In this document: positions 19,694 to 29,159 of the stretch, in pieces
Position numbering within the stretch: the stretch's first letter is position 1
How the letters are laid out: every line of letters begins with the position of its first letter
Assembly: GCA_965214375.1 (NCBI GenBank)
Contig: OZ243947.1
Location: forward strand, 620,001-684,000
Direction: 5' to 3'
Source of the DNA: Endobugula sp965214375
GTDB taxonomy: Bacteria > Pseudomonadota > Gammaproteobacteria > Pseudomonadales > Cellvibrionaceae
Length of the DNA stretch: 64,000 nt
Translations under genes and position numbers: made by a program
The notes under the pieces: model-generated
Database searches by the model: none
Told to the model about the DNA's origin: nothing
The model's input: the letters and a program-made list of their open reading frames with translations, nothing else

Positions 19694-21133
19694 ATGGTTT
19701 TGGGGCACATGCTATCTATGGATGCTATAAATAACTTACTGGGTATTGCGGCCACTATCATACTTGGCATTATGTCTATTGCTGGTTTCTATTTATATCA
19801 ATATCAACAACGATTAAAACAGCAAGAGCAAGCACTTCACGACAGGCATAAAATGTTGGAAAAGGACATCAACTAGAAAACTGAAAAACTCTACCGCATT
19901 AATAACCAGCTGTATGAAGAAATTGCTAAACATGAGGATACCACCGAACTTCTGATACAAACCCGTAACTATCTTCAAAGTATCATTAATTCCATGCCAT
20001 CCCGGTTGATTGGTATTGATCGTGATGGACAAGTCACTCACTGGAATACTGCAGCCCAAGAGAAAACCAATATTCATTACAATGATGCTCTCGGAAAGCA
20101 CCTTAATACGCTCATTAATGAGCCTGATATAAAACAAAGCCTGATTGAATCGGCAATTGATAAAAAGAAAACCAAGAAACTGGAAGCCATACAAGAGGGC
20201 CATGGAAATCGAGCAACGTTTAAAGATATTACTATCTACCCATTAACACATATTGATTCTGACGGTGCCGTTGTTCGCATTGATGATGTGACTACCCGGG
20301 TACATCTAGAAAGCATGATTATTCAAAACGAGAAAATGGCTTCGTTAGGCGAATTGGCTGCAGGGGTTGCTCATGAAATCAACAATCCGTTAGGTACTAT
20401 TCTACAAAGTATTCAAAATATCCATCGGCGCCTCTCCACCGAACTACCCGCCAATCAGGCCACGGCAGAAACACTGGAAACAGACTTAAATGATATATAT
20501 GCGTATTTGGAACAGCGCAAAATACTCTCTTTTTTGGATAACATAAAAGACGCTGGCGAACGAGCAGCAGCCATTGTCACCAATATGCTGGAATTTTCCC
20601 GCACACATACTTTCAAGCACGCACCAATACAATTGAATGAGCTGTTAAATCGAAGTATTGAATTGGCAGTGAGTTCCTCTTCTCTTTCACAAGAATACGA
20701 AAACATCGACTTTATTATTGAGCGCCACTTTCCACGGGAATGCCCGGTTTTTTATGGATCCTCTGCTGAATTACAGCAAGTATTTCTCAACATTATCAAC
20801 AATGCTTATCAGGCTTTCAGTGAACACCATTTGTCGAACAGCATCGATGAGGGTATTACTGCCGAAACCCGGTTCAATATTACCGTTTCCCTTTCTTTTG
20901 GTAATGAGAAAGCCAGAATTTGTATTGAAGACAATGGACCCGGACTGGATGATTGGACACAACGCCATATCTTTGATCCCTTGTTCACAACAAAAGAAAC
21001 CAAGAAAGGTACCGGCCTAGGTTTATCAGTCTCTTATTTTATTATTACCGAACACCATCAGGGCAGTATCAGTGTTGATTCTGAAGTTGGCACAGGAACA
21101 AAATTCATTATTACTATGCCATTGAAGCAATGA
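19694..21133 (+). pseudogene. PAS-domain sensor histidine kinase with an in-frame TAG
   Basis: The frame starting at 19694 encodes one membrane helix (AATIILGIMSIAGFYLYQY) and a coiled coil, then meets TAG at 19874-19876 and continues unbroken to 21133. The rest holds a PAS domain (SIINSMPSRLIGIDRDG), HisKA with phospho-His in GVAHEINNPLG, and HATPase_c (IIEDNGPGL-like CIEDNGPGL, GTGLGLSVSYFI). The full protein is about 479 residues. The stop lies in a Lys/Glu/Gln-rich coiled coil, where Glu or Gln is expected. A shorter product could start at the ATG 19994 and would still hold PAS and kinase domains but no membrane anchor. Confidence 0.8.
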
Positions 21134-21661
21134 TTACTGTTTAAAGGTTACGTCTACGTATTGTCCATCAAGATACACCAGTGGATCAACGTTATCGCCA
21201 GCAATATGTACTAACTCAATCTGGCCAATGACGATCTGATGTGTCCCATAGTCATAATCATCTTTGTCTACCGTACAGAAAAACGTCACCTGACAACCTT
21301 TCAAATAAGGAATACCTTCAGAAGAGTCTAACCACTCCCCTATCGCAAGACGCTCTTCGGGGCTACCAAATGCGCAATTATTGGAAATGTCTTCTTGTTG
21401 ACGAGAGAGCAAGTTAACCGCGAAAGCTTGGCCTTTGGTCATAAAGGGCTGCATGGCTGCATCTTTATTAAGACACACCAATAATGATGGAGGACTATCG
21501 GAAACAGAGGTGAGAGACGAAACAGTCATGGCAAAACGCTGGTCATTGTGTTGCGTTGATACCACACAAACTCCAGATGCCAAACGTCGCATACCTGCAA
21601 GAAATGAATCTTTAATATCAACACTCTCAGTCAATGGATGGCCTACTCTTACGACAGACAA
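21134..21661 (-). CDS. Flavin reductase domain protein
   Basis: The 175-residue protein matches the flavin-reductase-like FMN-binding family (PF01613): FLAGMRRLASGVCVVSTQHN, AMTVSSLTSVSDSPPSLLVC, and QAFAVNLLSRQQEDISNN. These supply reduced flavin to two-component monooxygenases such as HpaB-type hydroxylases. No monooxygenase partner is next to it. It ends directly against the histidine kinase gene in convergent orientation (adjacent stops). Confidence 0.87.
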   Translation of the reverse strand: MSVVRVGHPLTESVDIKDSFLAGMRRLASGVCVVSTQHNDQRFAMTVSSLTSVSDSPPSLLVCLNKDAAMQPFMTKGQAFAVNLLSRQQEDISNNCAFGSPEERLAIGEWLDSSEGIPYLKGCQVTFFCTVDKDDYDYGTHQIVIGQIELVHIAGDNVDPLVYLDGQYVDVTFKQ

Positions 21662-21665
21662 TAAA

Positions 21666-21742
21666 TGGGGTGACTGATGGGGTTCGAACCCACGACCACC
21701 GGAATCACAATCCGGGGCTCTACCAGCTGAGCTACAGTCACC
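21666..21742 (-). tRNA. tRNA-His (GTG)
   Basis: Cloverleaf starting GGTGACTGTAGCTCAGCTGG on the minus strand, anticodon GTG in TTGTGAT, T-loop GGTTCGAACCC and an encoded CCA. It is the last of three tRNAs transcribed together. Confidence 0.96.
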
Positions 21743-21762
21743 ATAATGACGTTGATAGAACG

Positions 21763-21839
21763 TGGCGCGCCCGAGAGGATTCGAACCTCTGACCGTCCGC
21801 TTAGAAGGCGGATGCTCTATCCAACTGAGCTACGGGCGC
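21763..21839 (-). tRNA. tRNA-Arg (TCT)
   Basis: Cloverleaf starting GCGCCCGTAGCTCAGTTGG, anticodon TCT in CTTCTAA, T-loop GGTTCGAATCC and an encoded CCA. Confidence 0.96.
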
Positions 21840-21870
21840 ATTAACTCCCGCAGCCATGGCCTGATGATAT

Positions 21871-21947
<77 letters not shown>

Positions 21948-22122
21948 ATACTTACCTATAATAACGGCAACCGCCATGTTTCAGGAGGTGCGCATCATAC
22001 CACGCGCTTTCTGACAGTCAACGAAAATTTCGTACATTTTCGTGCAGAGTATTCACCGAGACCTATAGGCAAATCAGGCATTTAGTGGGAAAATACACCC
22101 TTTTATTTGGGGAGCCGTAAAT

Positions 22123-22971
22123 ATGAGCGCACTGATTCTTGATGGTAAAGCTATTGCCCAACAAACAGAAGCAGAATTGCTGCAACGGGTAACCACTCTG
22201 AAAGAGAACAGCGGCGGCCGAACCCCTATTTTAGCCACTATTCTTGTCGGTAGTGATCCAGCTTCAGCTACCTATGTCAATATGAAAGGCAACGCCTGCC
22301 GCCGTATTGGTATGGACTCATTGAAAATAGAACTTCCCGAGACGACAACCACCGAACAATTACTGACCACCATTGCAGACCTTAATGACAATGATGATGT
22401 ACACGGTATTCTGTTACAACATCCGGTACCGTCTCAGATTTACGAACGCGCTTGTTTTGATGCCATTGCACTGGAAAAAGATGTCGACGGAGTTACTTGC
22501 CTTGGTTTTGGCCGTATGAGCATGGGTGAAAGTGCTTATGGTTGTGCAACTCCCAAAGGTATTATGCGGTTACTGGAAGCCTATGACATTCCAATTGCAG
22601 GCAAGCATGCCGTGGTTGTGGGTCGCAGCCCGATTCTTGGTAAACCCATGGCGATGATGCTTCTTGGTGCCAATGCCACCGTCACGATTTGCCATTCACG
22701 CACACAACATCTGGAAGAACATATCAAACAAGGGGACATCATCGTCGGTGCTGTAGGCAAACCGGAATTTATCAAAGCTGACTGGGTGAAAGATGGCGCC
22801 GTCGTTGTCGACGCAGGTTATCACCCAGGTGGTATCGGTGATATTGAACTGGAACCACTGAAAGAACGCGTCAGCGCGTATACCCCGGTTCCAGGTGGTG
22901 TTGGCCCGATGACGATTAATACGCTGATTTACCAGTCTGTTGATTCTGGTGAGAAGAAAATTTTAGGGTAA
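22123..22971 (+). CDS. folD: Bifunctional methylenetetrahydrofolate dehydrogenase/cyclohydrolase
   Basis: The 282-residue enzyme interconverts 5,10-methylene- and 10-formyl-tetrahydrofolate. It has SATYVNMKGNACRRIGMDS with the catalytic Lys region, GILLQHPVPSQI, EKDVDGVT, CATPKGIMRLL, VVGRSPILGKPMAMML for NADP binding and TPVPGGVGPMT near the end. GGGGAG precedes the ATG. It supplies one-carbon units that feed metH and purine synthesis elsewhere in the window. Confidence 0.96.
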   Translation: MSALILDGKAIAQQTEAELLQRVTTLKENSGGRTPILATILVGSDPASATYVNMKGNACRRIGMDSLKIELPETTTTEQLLTTIADLNDNDDVHGILLQHPVPSQIYERACFDAIALEKDVDGVTCLGFGRMSMGESAYGCATPKGIMRLLEAYDIPIAGKHAVVVGRSPILGKPMAMMLLGANATVTICHSRTQHLEEHIKQGDIIVGAVGKPEFIKADWVKDGAVVVDAGYHPGGIGDIELEPLKERVSAYTPVPGGVGPMTINTLIYQSVDSGEKKILG

Positions 22972-22990
22972 TTGTATGAAACAATGATTA

Positions 22991-23127
22991 TTTATCTCTA
23001 TTTCAAACACGCATAAATACGTCCCTGTAACTACTTTTTGCCCTCCATGGATGGAGGGTACGTCGAAAACGCAGGAGCAGTTTTCGTGCCAGCTTCCTGC
23101 CTCCAAAGGTTTGAAATAGAGATAAAT
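22991..23127. repeat. Dispersed intergenic hairpin repeat, copy 2
   Basis: Outer arms TTTATCTCTATTTCAAAC and its complement are 18 bp and perfect. The left part (TTTCAAACACGCATAAATAC then GTCCCTGTAACTA) is nearly the reverse complement of the copy at 57,694. A second inner hairpin CCCTCCATGGATGGAGGG lies in the loop. Confidence 0.8.
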
Positions 23128-23158
23128 ATCATTGCCTCGATCAATCGTACAATGTTTC

Positions 23159-23255
23159 CCTATAGTTTGTTCTTCAAGATCGTAAGCGGCATGGATGCCG
23201 CGCCCGAGCCTACATGGATGTATTCACGGCGTATCTTGAAAACAAAGCTATAGGT
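23159..23255. repeat. Dispersed intergenic hairpin repeat, copy 3
   Basis: Outer arms CTATAG...CTATAG and TTCAAGAT/ATCTTGAA enclose the core GGCATGGATGCCGCGCC and CGAGCCTACATGGATGTATT, which match the core of the copies at 6,344 and 57,694. It sits next to copy 2 between folD and rsuA. Confidence 0.8.
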
Positions 23256-23272
23256 AAACATGAGCAAATTAT

Positions 23273-23965
23273 ATGCGCTTAGATAAATATATCGCCTCCA
23301 CAACCGATTACTCCCGCTATGAAGTCAAAAAACTGATCAAACGTGGAGATATTCAAGTCAATGATCAGCAGGCATCTGATCCTGCACAAGCACTGAATAT
23401 CGCGCAGGATATTGTCTGTTTGTTTGAAGAACCGTTACAGGCACCCAAACCACGCTATTTTATGCTTCATAAACCTGCTGGCACCATCTGCGCCAAACAG
23501 GATAGTGATCATCCAACCGTGATTGACTTACTGGAAGAATCCAATAGCCATCAATTGCAGATTGTGGGTCGTTTGTATAAAGATACCACCGGTTTGGTAC
23601 TCATTACTGATGATGGGAAATGGAATCACCGCATTAACTCACCTCGTTCTCACTGTATAAAAACCTATCGCGTATGTATTGAAGAAGAGATCAATAATGA
23701 CGCCATTAAGCAATTAGAAACGGGGTTACCGCTACACCATGAAAAACGCCCCACGCTCCCGGCCAAGGTCACCGTCATTGACAAATATACAATTCATCTC
23801 AGTATTCAGGAAGGCAAATATCACCAAATCACACGGATGTTGGCCGCTGTCGGTAACCGTGTTACAGCATTACATCGGTTTCAGATAGGTGCGGTCACAC
23901 TGGATACTGCATTAGATCCGTGCGCATATCGCCCATTGACTCAAAAAGAAGTTGAAGGGTTTTAA
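23273..23965 (+). CDS. rsuA: RsuA-type 16S rRNA pseudouridine synthase
   Basis: The 230-residue protein has an N-terminal S4 RNA-binding domain (MRLDKYIASTTDYSRYEVKK) and the RsuA/RluB/E/F catalytic motif GRLYKDTTGLVLITDDG with its Asp at about residue 102. The length fits RsuA, which modifies 16S U516. It overlaps by one base the methyltransferase gene that follows (TAATG), so both are one transcript dedicated to rRNA modification. Confidence 0.9.
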   Translation: MRLDKYIASTTDYSRYEVKKLIKRGDIQVNDQQASDPAQALNIAQDIVCLFEEPLQAPKPRYFMLHKPAGTICAKQDSDHPTVIDLLEESNSHQLQIVGRLYKDTTGLVLITDDGKWNHRINSPRSHCIKTYRVCIEEEINNDAIKQLETGLPLHHEKRPTLPAKVTVIDKYTIHLSIQEGKYHQITRMLAAVGNRVTALHRFQIGAVTLDTALDPCAYRPLTQKEVEGF

Positions 23966-25023
23966 TGATAGATAATAGCTTTACAGCGCTACTCTATTTT
24001 TTACAGCACGTTGATCGCCCAACATTATGGCTGGCGGATGAAAATGCCATCGATGTATTGCAACAAATACCAGCAAAACAAGATGGCGCCCCGCTCCTCC
24101 TTATTAGCAATCGTTATGATATTGTGGCTGCTGCTAAGGCCAAAAATATACCCGCCATCTTTAATGATTTTTTATTGGATAAGCTGCCTTTTACACCCGA
24201 ACGAATTCTTTATCGTATTTCAAAAGAAAAAGCGCTAGTGCATCACCTACTTAACCACTGTAGTAAGCTACTACTAGCCGGTGGCGAATTACATATCAGT
24301 GGTTTAAAAAAGGAAGGTATTAAAACCTATACGGATAAGTTTAAAAAAGCAACCGCAGCCAATGGAAAACTTCAGAAAAACGGCATTGTTTATCATGGCT
24401 GTTTTTTTAATATCCAACGGAAATCACAACTCGATGATCAAGATTATCGCTCGCTACGATTAATTGATTGCCAACACCCGGTTATTAAACACTTTTACAG
24501 CAAGCCCGGCACGTTTGGCTGGCAAAAAATTGACCAGGGAACCGAGCTATTATTGAGTAGTATTCCCAAAGTGCTTAACAAGTATAAGCTTGAAATACAT
24601 AACGCTCTCGATTTAGGCTGTGGTTATGGTTGGATATTGTTAAATCTGGCGCATTATTTACCCAATATTCAGCAAGTGACTGCTACGGATAATAATGCTG
24701 CCGCACTTGATGCCGCCGAAAAAAACCAACCGTTTTGCTCCTTTTCACTTGATATTGTCGCAGGTGACTGCGGAGATACCATTCATAAAGAGTTTGATTT
24801 AATTCTCTGTAACCCCCCCTTTCATCAAGGTTTTTCTCACGATAAGCAACTCACCGAAAAGTTTATTCGCGCCATCTTGCGTTTGTTATCTCACAAAGGC
24901 ATTGCTATGCTTGTAGTTAACGAGTTTATTAGCCTGCCCAAGCCGTTAACCGGGTTATTCAATACCCATGAAATCATCAACTCAAATAATGGCTTTAAGG
25001 TGATTGTGTTAAGAAACACCTAA
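23965..25023 (+). CDS. rsmC: RsmC/RlmG-type rRNA guanine-N2 methyltransferase
   Basis: The 352-residue protein has the two-domain layout of RsmC: a degenerate N-terminal methyltransferase-like half, then a SAM-binding half from about residue 205 with ALDLGCGYGWILLNLA, TATDNNAAALDAA and the catalytic motif LILCNPPFHQG. RsmC methylates G1207 of 16S rRNA; RlmG (23S G1835) is the close alternative. Coupling to rsuA favours a 16S target. The translation start overlaps the rsuA stop. Confidence 0.85.
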   Translation: MIDNSFTALLYFLQHVDRPTLWLADENAIDVLQQIPAKQDGAPLLLISNRYDIVAAAKAKNIPAIFNDFLLDKLPFTPERILYRISKEKALVHHLLNHCSKLLLAGGELHISGLKKEGIKTYTDKFKKATAANGKLQKNGIVYHGCFFNIQRKSQLDDQDYRSLRLIDCQHPVIKHFYSKPGTFGWQKIDQGTELLLSSIPKVLNKYKLEIHNALDLGCGYGWILLNLAHYLPNIQQVTATDNNAAALDAAEKNQPFCSFSLDIVAGDCGDTIHKEFDLILCNPPFHQGFSHDKQLTEKFIRAILRLLSHKGIAMLVVNEFISLPKPLTGLFNTHEIINSNNGFKVIVLRNT

Positions 25024-25028
25024 TTGTT

Positions 25029-25586
25029 ATGACCCTATTCTTTCGCATGACGATTGTCAGTTTACTTGGCATGCTAGTGGCGTGTTCTTCTACTCCACGG
25101 CACACTGTATGGCCTGTAGAACTTCCACCTAAACAATACTTTGTTACGTATTATCAGCAAGATCCTGATTTTCAAAAAATTACGAAACTGGATACTTATT
25201 TATTATGGATACGCCGTTTTTACTTTGGTTGGGATTTTTATCGTCGTGGCTGGTTACAAGCTACCGATGAACTCACAGCCACATTAAACACCCATGAAGA
25301 GAAAGTAAAAGGCAAACGCCTGATGTTAGCGATCGGCGCAAAAATCTCCGCCGAATGGGCAAAAGATAGAACCTTACGAGTGATTAACACTCGTCATATG
25401 ATTATTTGGGGCAACGCCTTAAATAATTCCATGGTTAAAAAACAGCAATTTAGCGTTTTATCCTTAGTTAAAAACGATGTAGAAAGCCTTTTAAAAAGAG
25501 AGATAAAACCCAAAGAAATTATCACATCGCGCTACTATAACCCCGAACCTTTTGCTAACAACCTCACCGAAGACGATAACTTTTAA
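25029..25586 (+). CDS. Predicted lipoprotein of unknown function
   Basis: The 185-residue protein starts with a short hydrophobic signal and lipobox (LLGMLVACSS), so it should be lipid-anchored in the envelope. The mature part is rich in Trp, Tyr and Arg (LWIRRFYFGWDFYRRGW) and has no recognised family. It follows the rsmC-like gene by 5 bp and may share its transcript. No function can be assigned. Confidence 0.75.
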   Translation: MTLFFRMTIVSLLGMLVACSSTPRHTVWPVELPPKQYFVTYYQQDPDFQKITKLDTYLLWIRRFYFGWDFYRRGWLQATDELTATLNTHEEKVKGKRLMLAIGAKISAEWAKDRTLRVINTRHMIIWGNALNNSMVKKQQFSVLSLVKNDVESLLKREIKPKEIITSRYYNPEPFANNLTEDDNF

Positions 25587-25647
25587 CTAGAAATTTTCAC
25601 TTTCTTGAGCTATACCTACTAGTAAGCTTTTATCAAGAGGGTGCCGT

Positions 25648-26277
25648 TTGATTTTTGGCAAACGTCGATTACATAGCCTTATCTTATTACTTGCAATCAG
25701 TAGTAGCGCAGGTAACAGTTATAGCGAAAGCGCAGTCTCCAGTTACACTCTACAAAACATCACCATTACCGGCACCCCACTACAGCAAAAGCGTTTCTTA
25801 TCTTGGCTCAACCGTATTGCCGATATTCCTAAAGGCCAACAAACACTGCTGAATATTATTAACACACCCCATCAATTAACCATCACACATTCGCCCGCTG
25901 CACGCTTGTCGGCAGGTAGAACCATTGCCCCGATGACCAATGATTTAATTAATGGTGTTGGAGCAGATATTGTTATTATTTTTGATGCTAGTATTCCCGA
26001 GGAAGGCACACAAACAGTATTTAATAGCCAGCGTAATCTTATTGAATTTACGGCTATACAAAACCTTTATCATGAACTTGCTCATGCCATGCATAAGATA
26101 CAAGGCACCTGGCGTTACTTTGACTCAGAGGGCCAAGCCATCGAAGAGGAAAATATTTTTCGTGTGCAAATGAGTTTATATAGCAACACCCCAAATTATC
26201 AACGTTATGGTCAAAATGGAGTTGCTATTGGCTCATTGGAAGAACAGAAAATTGTGGGTTATCAAATAAAAAGATAA
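25648..26277 (+). CDS. Secreted M91-like zinc metallopeptidase
   Basis: The 209-residue protein has an N-terminal signal peptide (LHSLILLLAISSSAGNS) and the zinc site LYHELAHAMHKIQG (HExxH), with a downstream GQAIEEENIFR Glu-rich segment that can supply the third ligand. The layout, including FLSWLNRIADIPKGQQTLL near residue 50, is that of the M91 family (NleD-like), which includes secreted effector proteases. The TTG start at 25648 is chosen because AGAGGG lies about nine bases upstream. It follows the lipoprotein gene. Effector activity is only a possibility. Confidence 0.72.
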   Translation: MIFGKRRLHSLILLLAISSSAGNSYSESAVSSYTLQNITITGTPLQQKRFLSWLNRIADIPKGQQTLLNIINTPHQLTITHSPAARLSAGRTIAPMTNDLINGVGADIVIIFDASIPEEGTQTVFNSQRNLIEFTAIQNLYHELAHAMHKIQGTWRYFDSEGQAIEEENIFRVQMSLYSNTPNYQRYGQNGVAIGSLEEQKIVGYQIKR

Positions 26278-26306
26278 AGCATTAAATCATTTTTAAACCA
26301 CCCAAA

Positions 26307-27841
26307 CTAATCGTCTGCCATCTCTTCTTTAGGGGGACAACTAAAACGCTGTTCAATACTATCGCCTTCTAACGAATGTAAATGCACATCAAAGCCCCAC
26401 AGCTGATGAATATGTTTCAGTATTTCTTGTGTATTATCTGTTTCCAGCGGTTTACGGTTAAACCGTGAGTGATGTAATGTGAGTGAGCGGTCTCCGCGCA
26501 CATCAACACTATAAACCTGTATATTGGGTTCGTTATTGCCCATATTATATTGTGCGGATAGTGTTTATCGTATTTGCTGATAACCCTGATCATCATGGAT
26601 AGCCGCAACCTCAATAGCACTGTTTTCATCGTCATCGACAATGGCAAATAATTTTAATTCACGCATCAAGTGCGGTGAGAGATATTGCAAAATAAAACTT
26701 TCATCTTTGAAATTACGCATCGCAAAATCCAGTGTTTCTCGCCAATCACTGCCCGCGATATCAGGAAACCACCGTTTATCCTCCTCTATTGGATGTTCAC
26801 ATATACGACGAATATCGGTCATCATATGAAAGCCTAAGGTGTAAGGATTAATACCGGAAAAATAATCGCTATTATAAGGTGGTTGATAAATCACACCGCT
26901 ATGCGATTGTATGCATTCCATCATAAACTCTTCTGTTACTAGACCCAGCTCATATAAGGTATTTAAGATCAAATAGTGCCAGAAACAAGCCCAGCCTTCA
27001 TTCATTACCTGAGTTTGTCGTTGAGGATAAAAATACTGAGCCAATTTTCTAACAATTCTAACAATTTCGCGCTGCCAAGGTTCCAATAAAGGGGCATTTT
27101 TTTCAATAAAATATAGAAGTTTTTCTTGTGGCTCAGCAGGGAATCTTGTTTGTGCTTCTTCTTTTTTCTCATGCTCAGATAGCGGAACCGTTCGCCATAA
27201 ATCATTCACTTGTTGCTGCAAGTAGGTTTCTCTCTCTCTTTTTGCCGTTCAGCTTCTTCTACAGCGGAAAGTGGATAAGGACGCTTATAGCGATCAACAC
27301 CATTGTTCATAATCGCATGACAAGAATCCAGAATGGCTTCAACACTAGACACACCATGCCGCTCTTCACACTCAGCAATATAATTTTTTGCAAAGACTAA
27401 ATAATCAATAATAGATTCTGCATCTGTCCAAGTACGAAACAGATAATTACCTTTAAAAAAAGAATTATGACCATAGCAGGCATGAGCAATCACTAAAGCT
27501 TGCATAGCAACGGTATTCTCTTCCATTAAATAGGCAATACAAGGGCTCGAATTAATGACAATTTCATAAGCTAATCCCATTTGCCCACGCTTATAGGATT
27601 GCTCAAAATTAAGAAACTTTTTACCATAAGACCAATGATTGTAGCTAATAGGCATGCCCACTGAGGCATAAGCATCCATCATCTGCTCAGAACTAATGAC
27701 TTCTATTTGATTGGGATAAGTATCTAAACCAAATTCTTCAGCGATACTGGCGATTTCCTGATCATATTGTTCCAGTAATTCAAATGTCCATTCCGATCCC
27801 GTCGATATAGGCTGTCTTTTTTTGCTATTGCGCTCACTCAT
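26307..27841 (-). pseudogene. SpoVR-family protein, broken by one frameshift and one TAA
   Basis: SpoVR/YcgB, normally about 510 residues, is spread over three pieces. It starts at ATG 27841 (MSERNSKK) and runs QIEVISSEQMMDAYASVGMP, then ALVIAHACYGHNSFFKGNYL. The frame shifts in a GA run near 27217-27233 and continues QQQVNDLWRTVP, AEPQEKLLYFIEKNAPLLEP and FKDESFILQYLSPHLMREL. A TAA at 26565-26567 then interrupts (QQIR, stop, TLSAQYN) before the intact tail EPNIQVYSVDVRGDRSLTLH. SpoVR acts with YeaH and PrkA in stationary-phase adaptation of gammaproteobacteria. The start overlaps the yeaH stop (ATGA). Confidence 0.9.
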
Positions 27842-29110
27842 ACGGTCCTCTTTTGAAAAAGTTGTCGAAAAACCGGATAAATATCCGACGCGTCTTCTAA
27901 CTGCTTCCTTAGAAAAAGCATGGGGAAAATACTCTAGCACCTTTTCATAGGCATACCACAGCGACTGATGGTCTTGTGTCGTAATTTCTAGATAAGAATA
28001 ATATTGCAATTTGGATAAAATACGTTCGGTAAGCAATTGATAGCACACAGCATAATCATCATTCCAATTATCGCCATCAGATGCTTGGGCACCGTAGATA
28101 TTCCATTGCGTAACCGGATAGCGCTCATCAATAATATCGTTCATTAGGTGCAAGGCGCTGGAAACAATCGTTCCTCCTGTTTCTCTATCATAAAAAAATT
28201 CTTTTTCATTAACCTCTTTAGCATTGGTATGATGACGAATAAAAACAACATCTATTTTTTCGTAATTTCTCTGCAAAAACAAATACAGCAACAAGAAAAA
28301 TCTCTTAGCGATATTTTGCGTCTCCTGATCCATAGAGCCAGACACATCCATAATACAAAACATCACTGCCTTTGATTGTGGATTAGGGTGTTTTACATGC
28401 AGGTTATATTTTAGGTCAAAATCATCCAACCACGGTACGCGCTTAATTTTATTATTGATCGCCTCAATATCCTCTCGTATCGCCACCGCTTCTTCACTGT
28501 GCTCACAACCGCGAGACACCAATTCTTCAAGCTTTATTTTTAGATGTTTTAGTTGTTTTCTTTTTTTACCCGTTAATGCAATACGACGAGAATTTGCAGA
28601 GCGTAATGTACGGATAATATTGACCTTGCTAGGAGAACCTTCATTACTAATACCTGCACGCTTGAGCTCAAACTCATCGACACCGGCTAATTGACGCTTG
28701 ACCATATTCGGCAGTTCTAAATCCTCAAACATAAAATTGAGAAATTCTTCCTGAGAAATCTGCAAAACAAAATCATCTTCGCCTTCGCAAGAATCGCTGG
28801 CTCCATTGCCGCCACTTCCCTGTCCACCGCCTGATTGGGGACGTTTAATTTTATCACCGCTATTAAAACGGTCATTACCGGGAAGTACTCGCGTATTTTT
28901 GCCTCCCTCGCCATGATGAAATATAGGTTCGCTAATATCTTTGGAAGGGATAGTAATTTTTTCACCTCTTTCCATATCGGTGATAGAGCGCTCATTAACG
29001 ACATCGGCCACTGCTTTCTTAATATGATGCTTATAGCGCTCAAGAAAACGTTGCCTATTGACCGTACTCTTTTTCTTTGAATTTAAACGTCGGTCTATAA
29101 TGTAATTCAA
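27838..29110 (-). pseudogene. YeaH / UPF0229 protein, 3' end frameshifted into spoVR
   Basis: The N-terminal part from ATG 29110 is a normal UPF0229 protein: MNYIIDRRLNSKKKSTVNRQ, a Gly-rich segment, and the VWA-like CIMDVSGSMDQETQNIAKRF. Near 27893-27912 one base is gained or lost. The correct ending DIYPVFRQLFQKRTV and stop at 27838 is still present in another frame, while the open frame runs on into spoVR without a stop. The result is a 634-codon chimeric open frame (29110-27206). The original genes overlapped by four bases. Confidence 0.9.
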
Positions 29111-29159
29111 GGATCACCTTTTTACTCATAGTTGAACTCAGGGTTTGACTGCCGTTCCA

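Noticed and set aside
28717..29043. 108-codon frame inside yeaH
   Set aside because: Alternative frame of YeaH, low-complexity and without a start signal.
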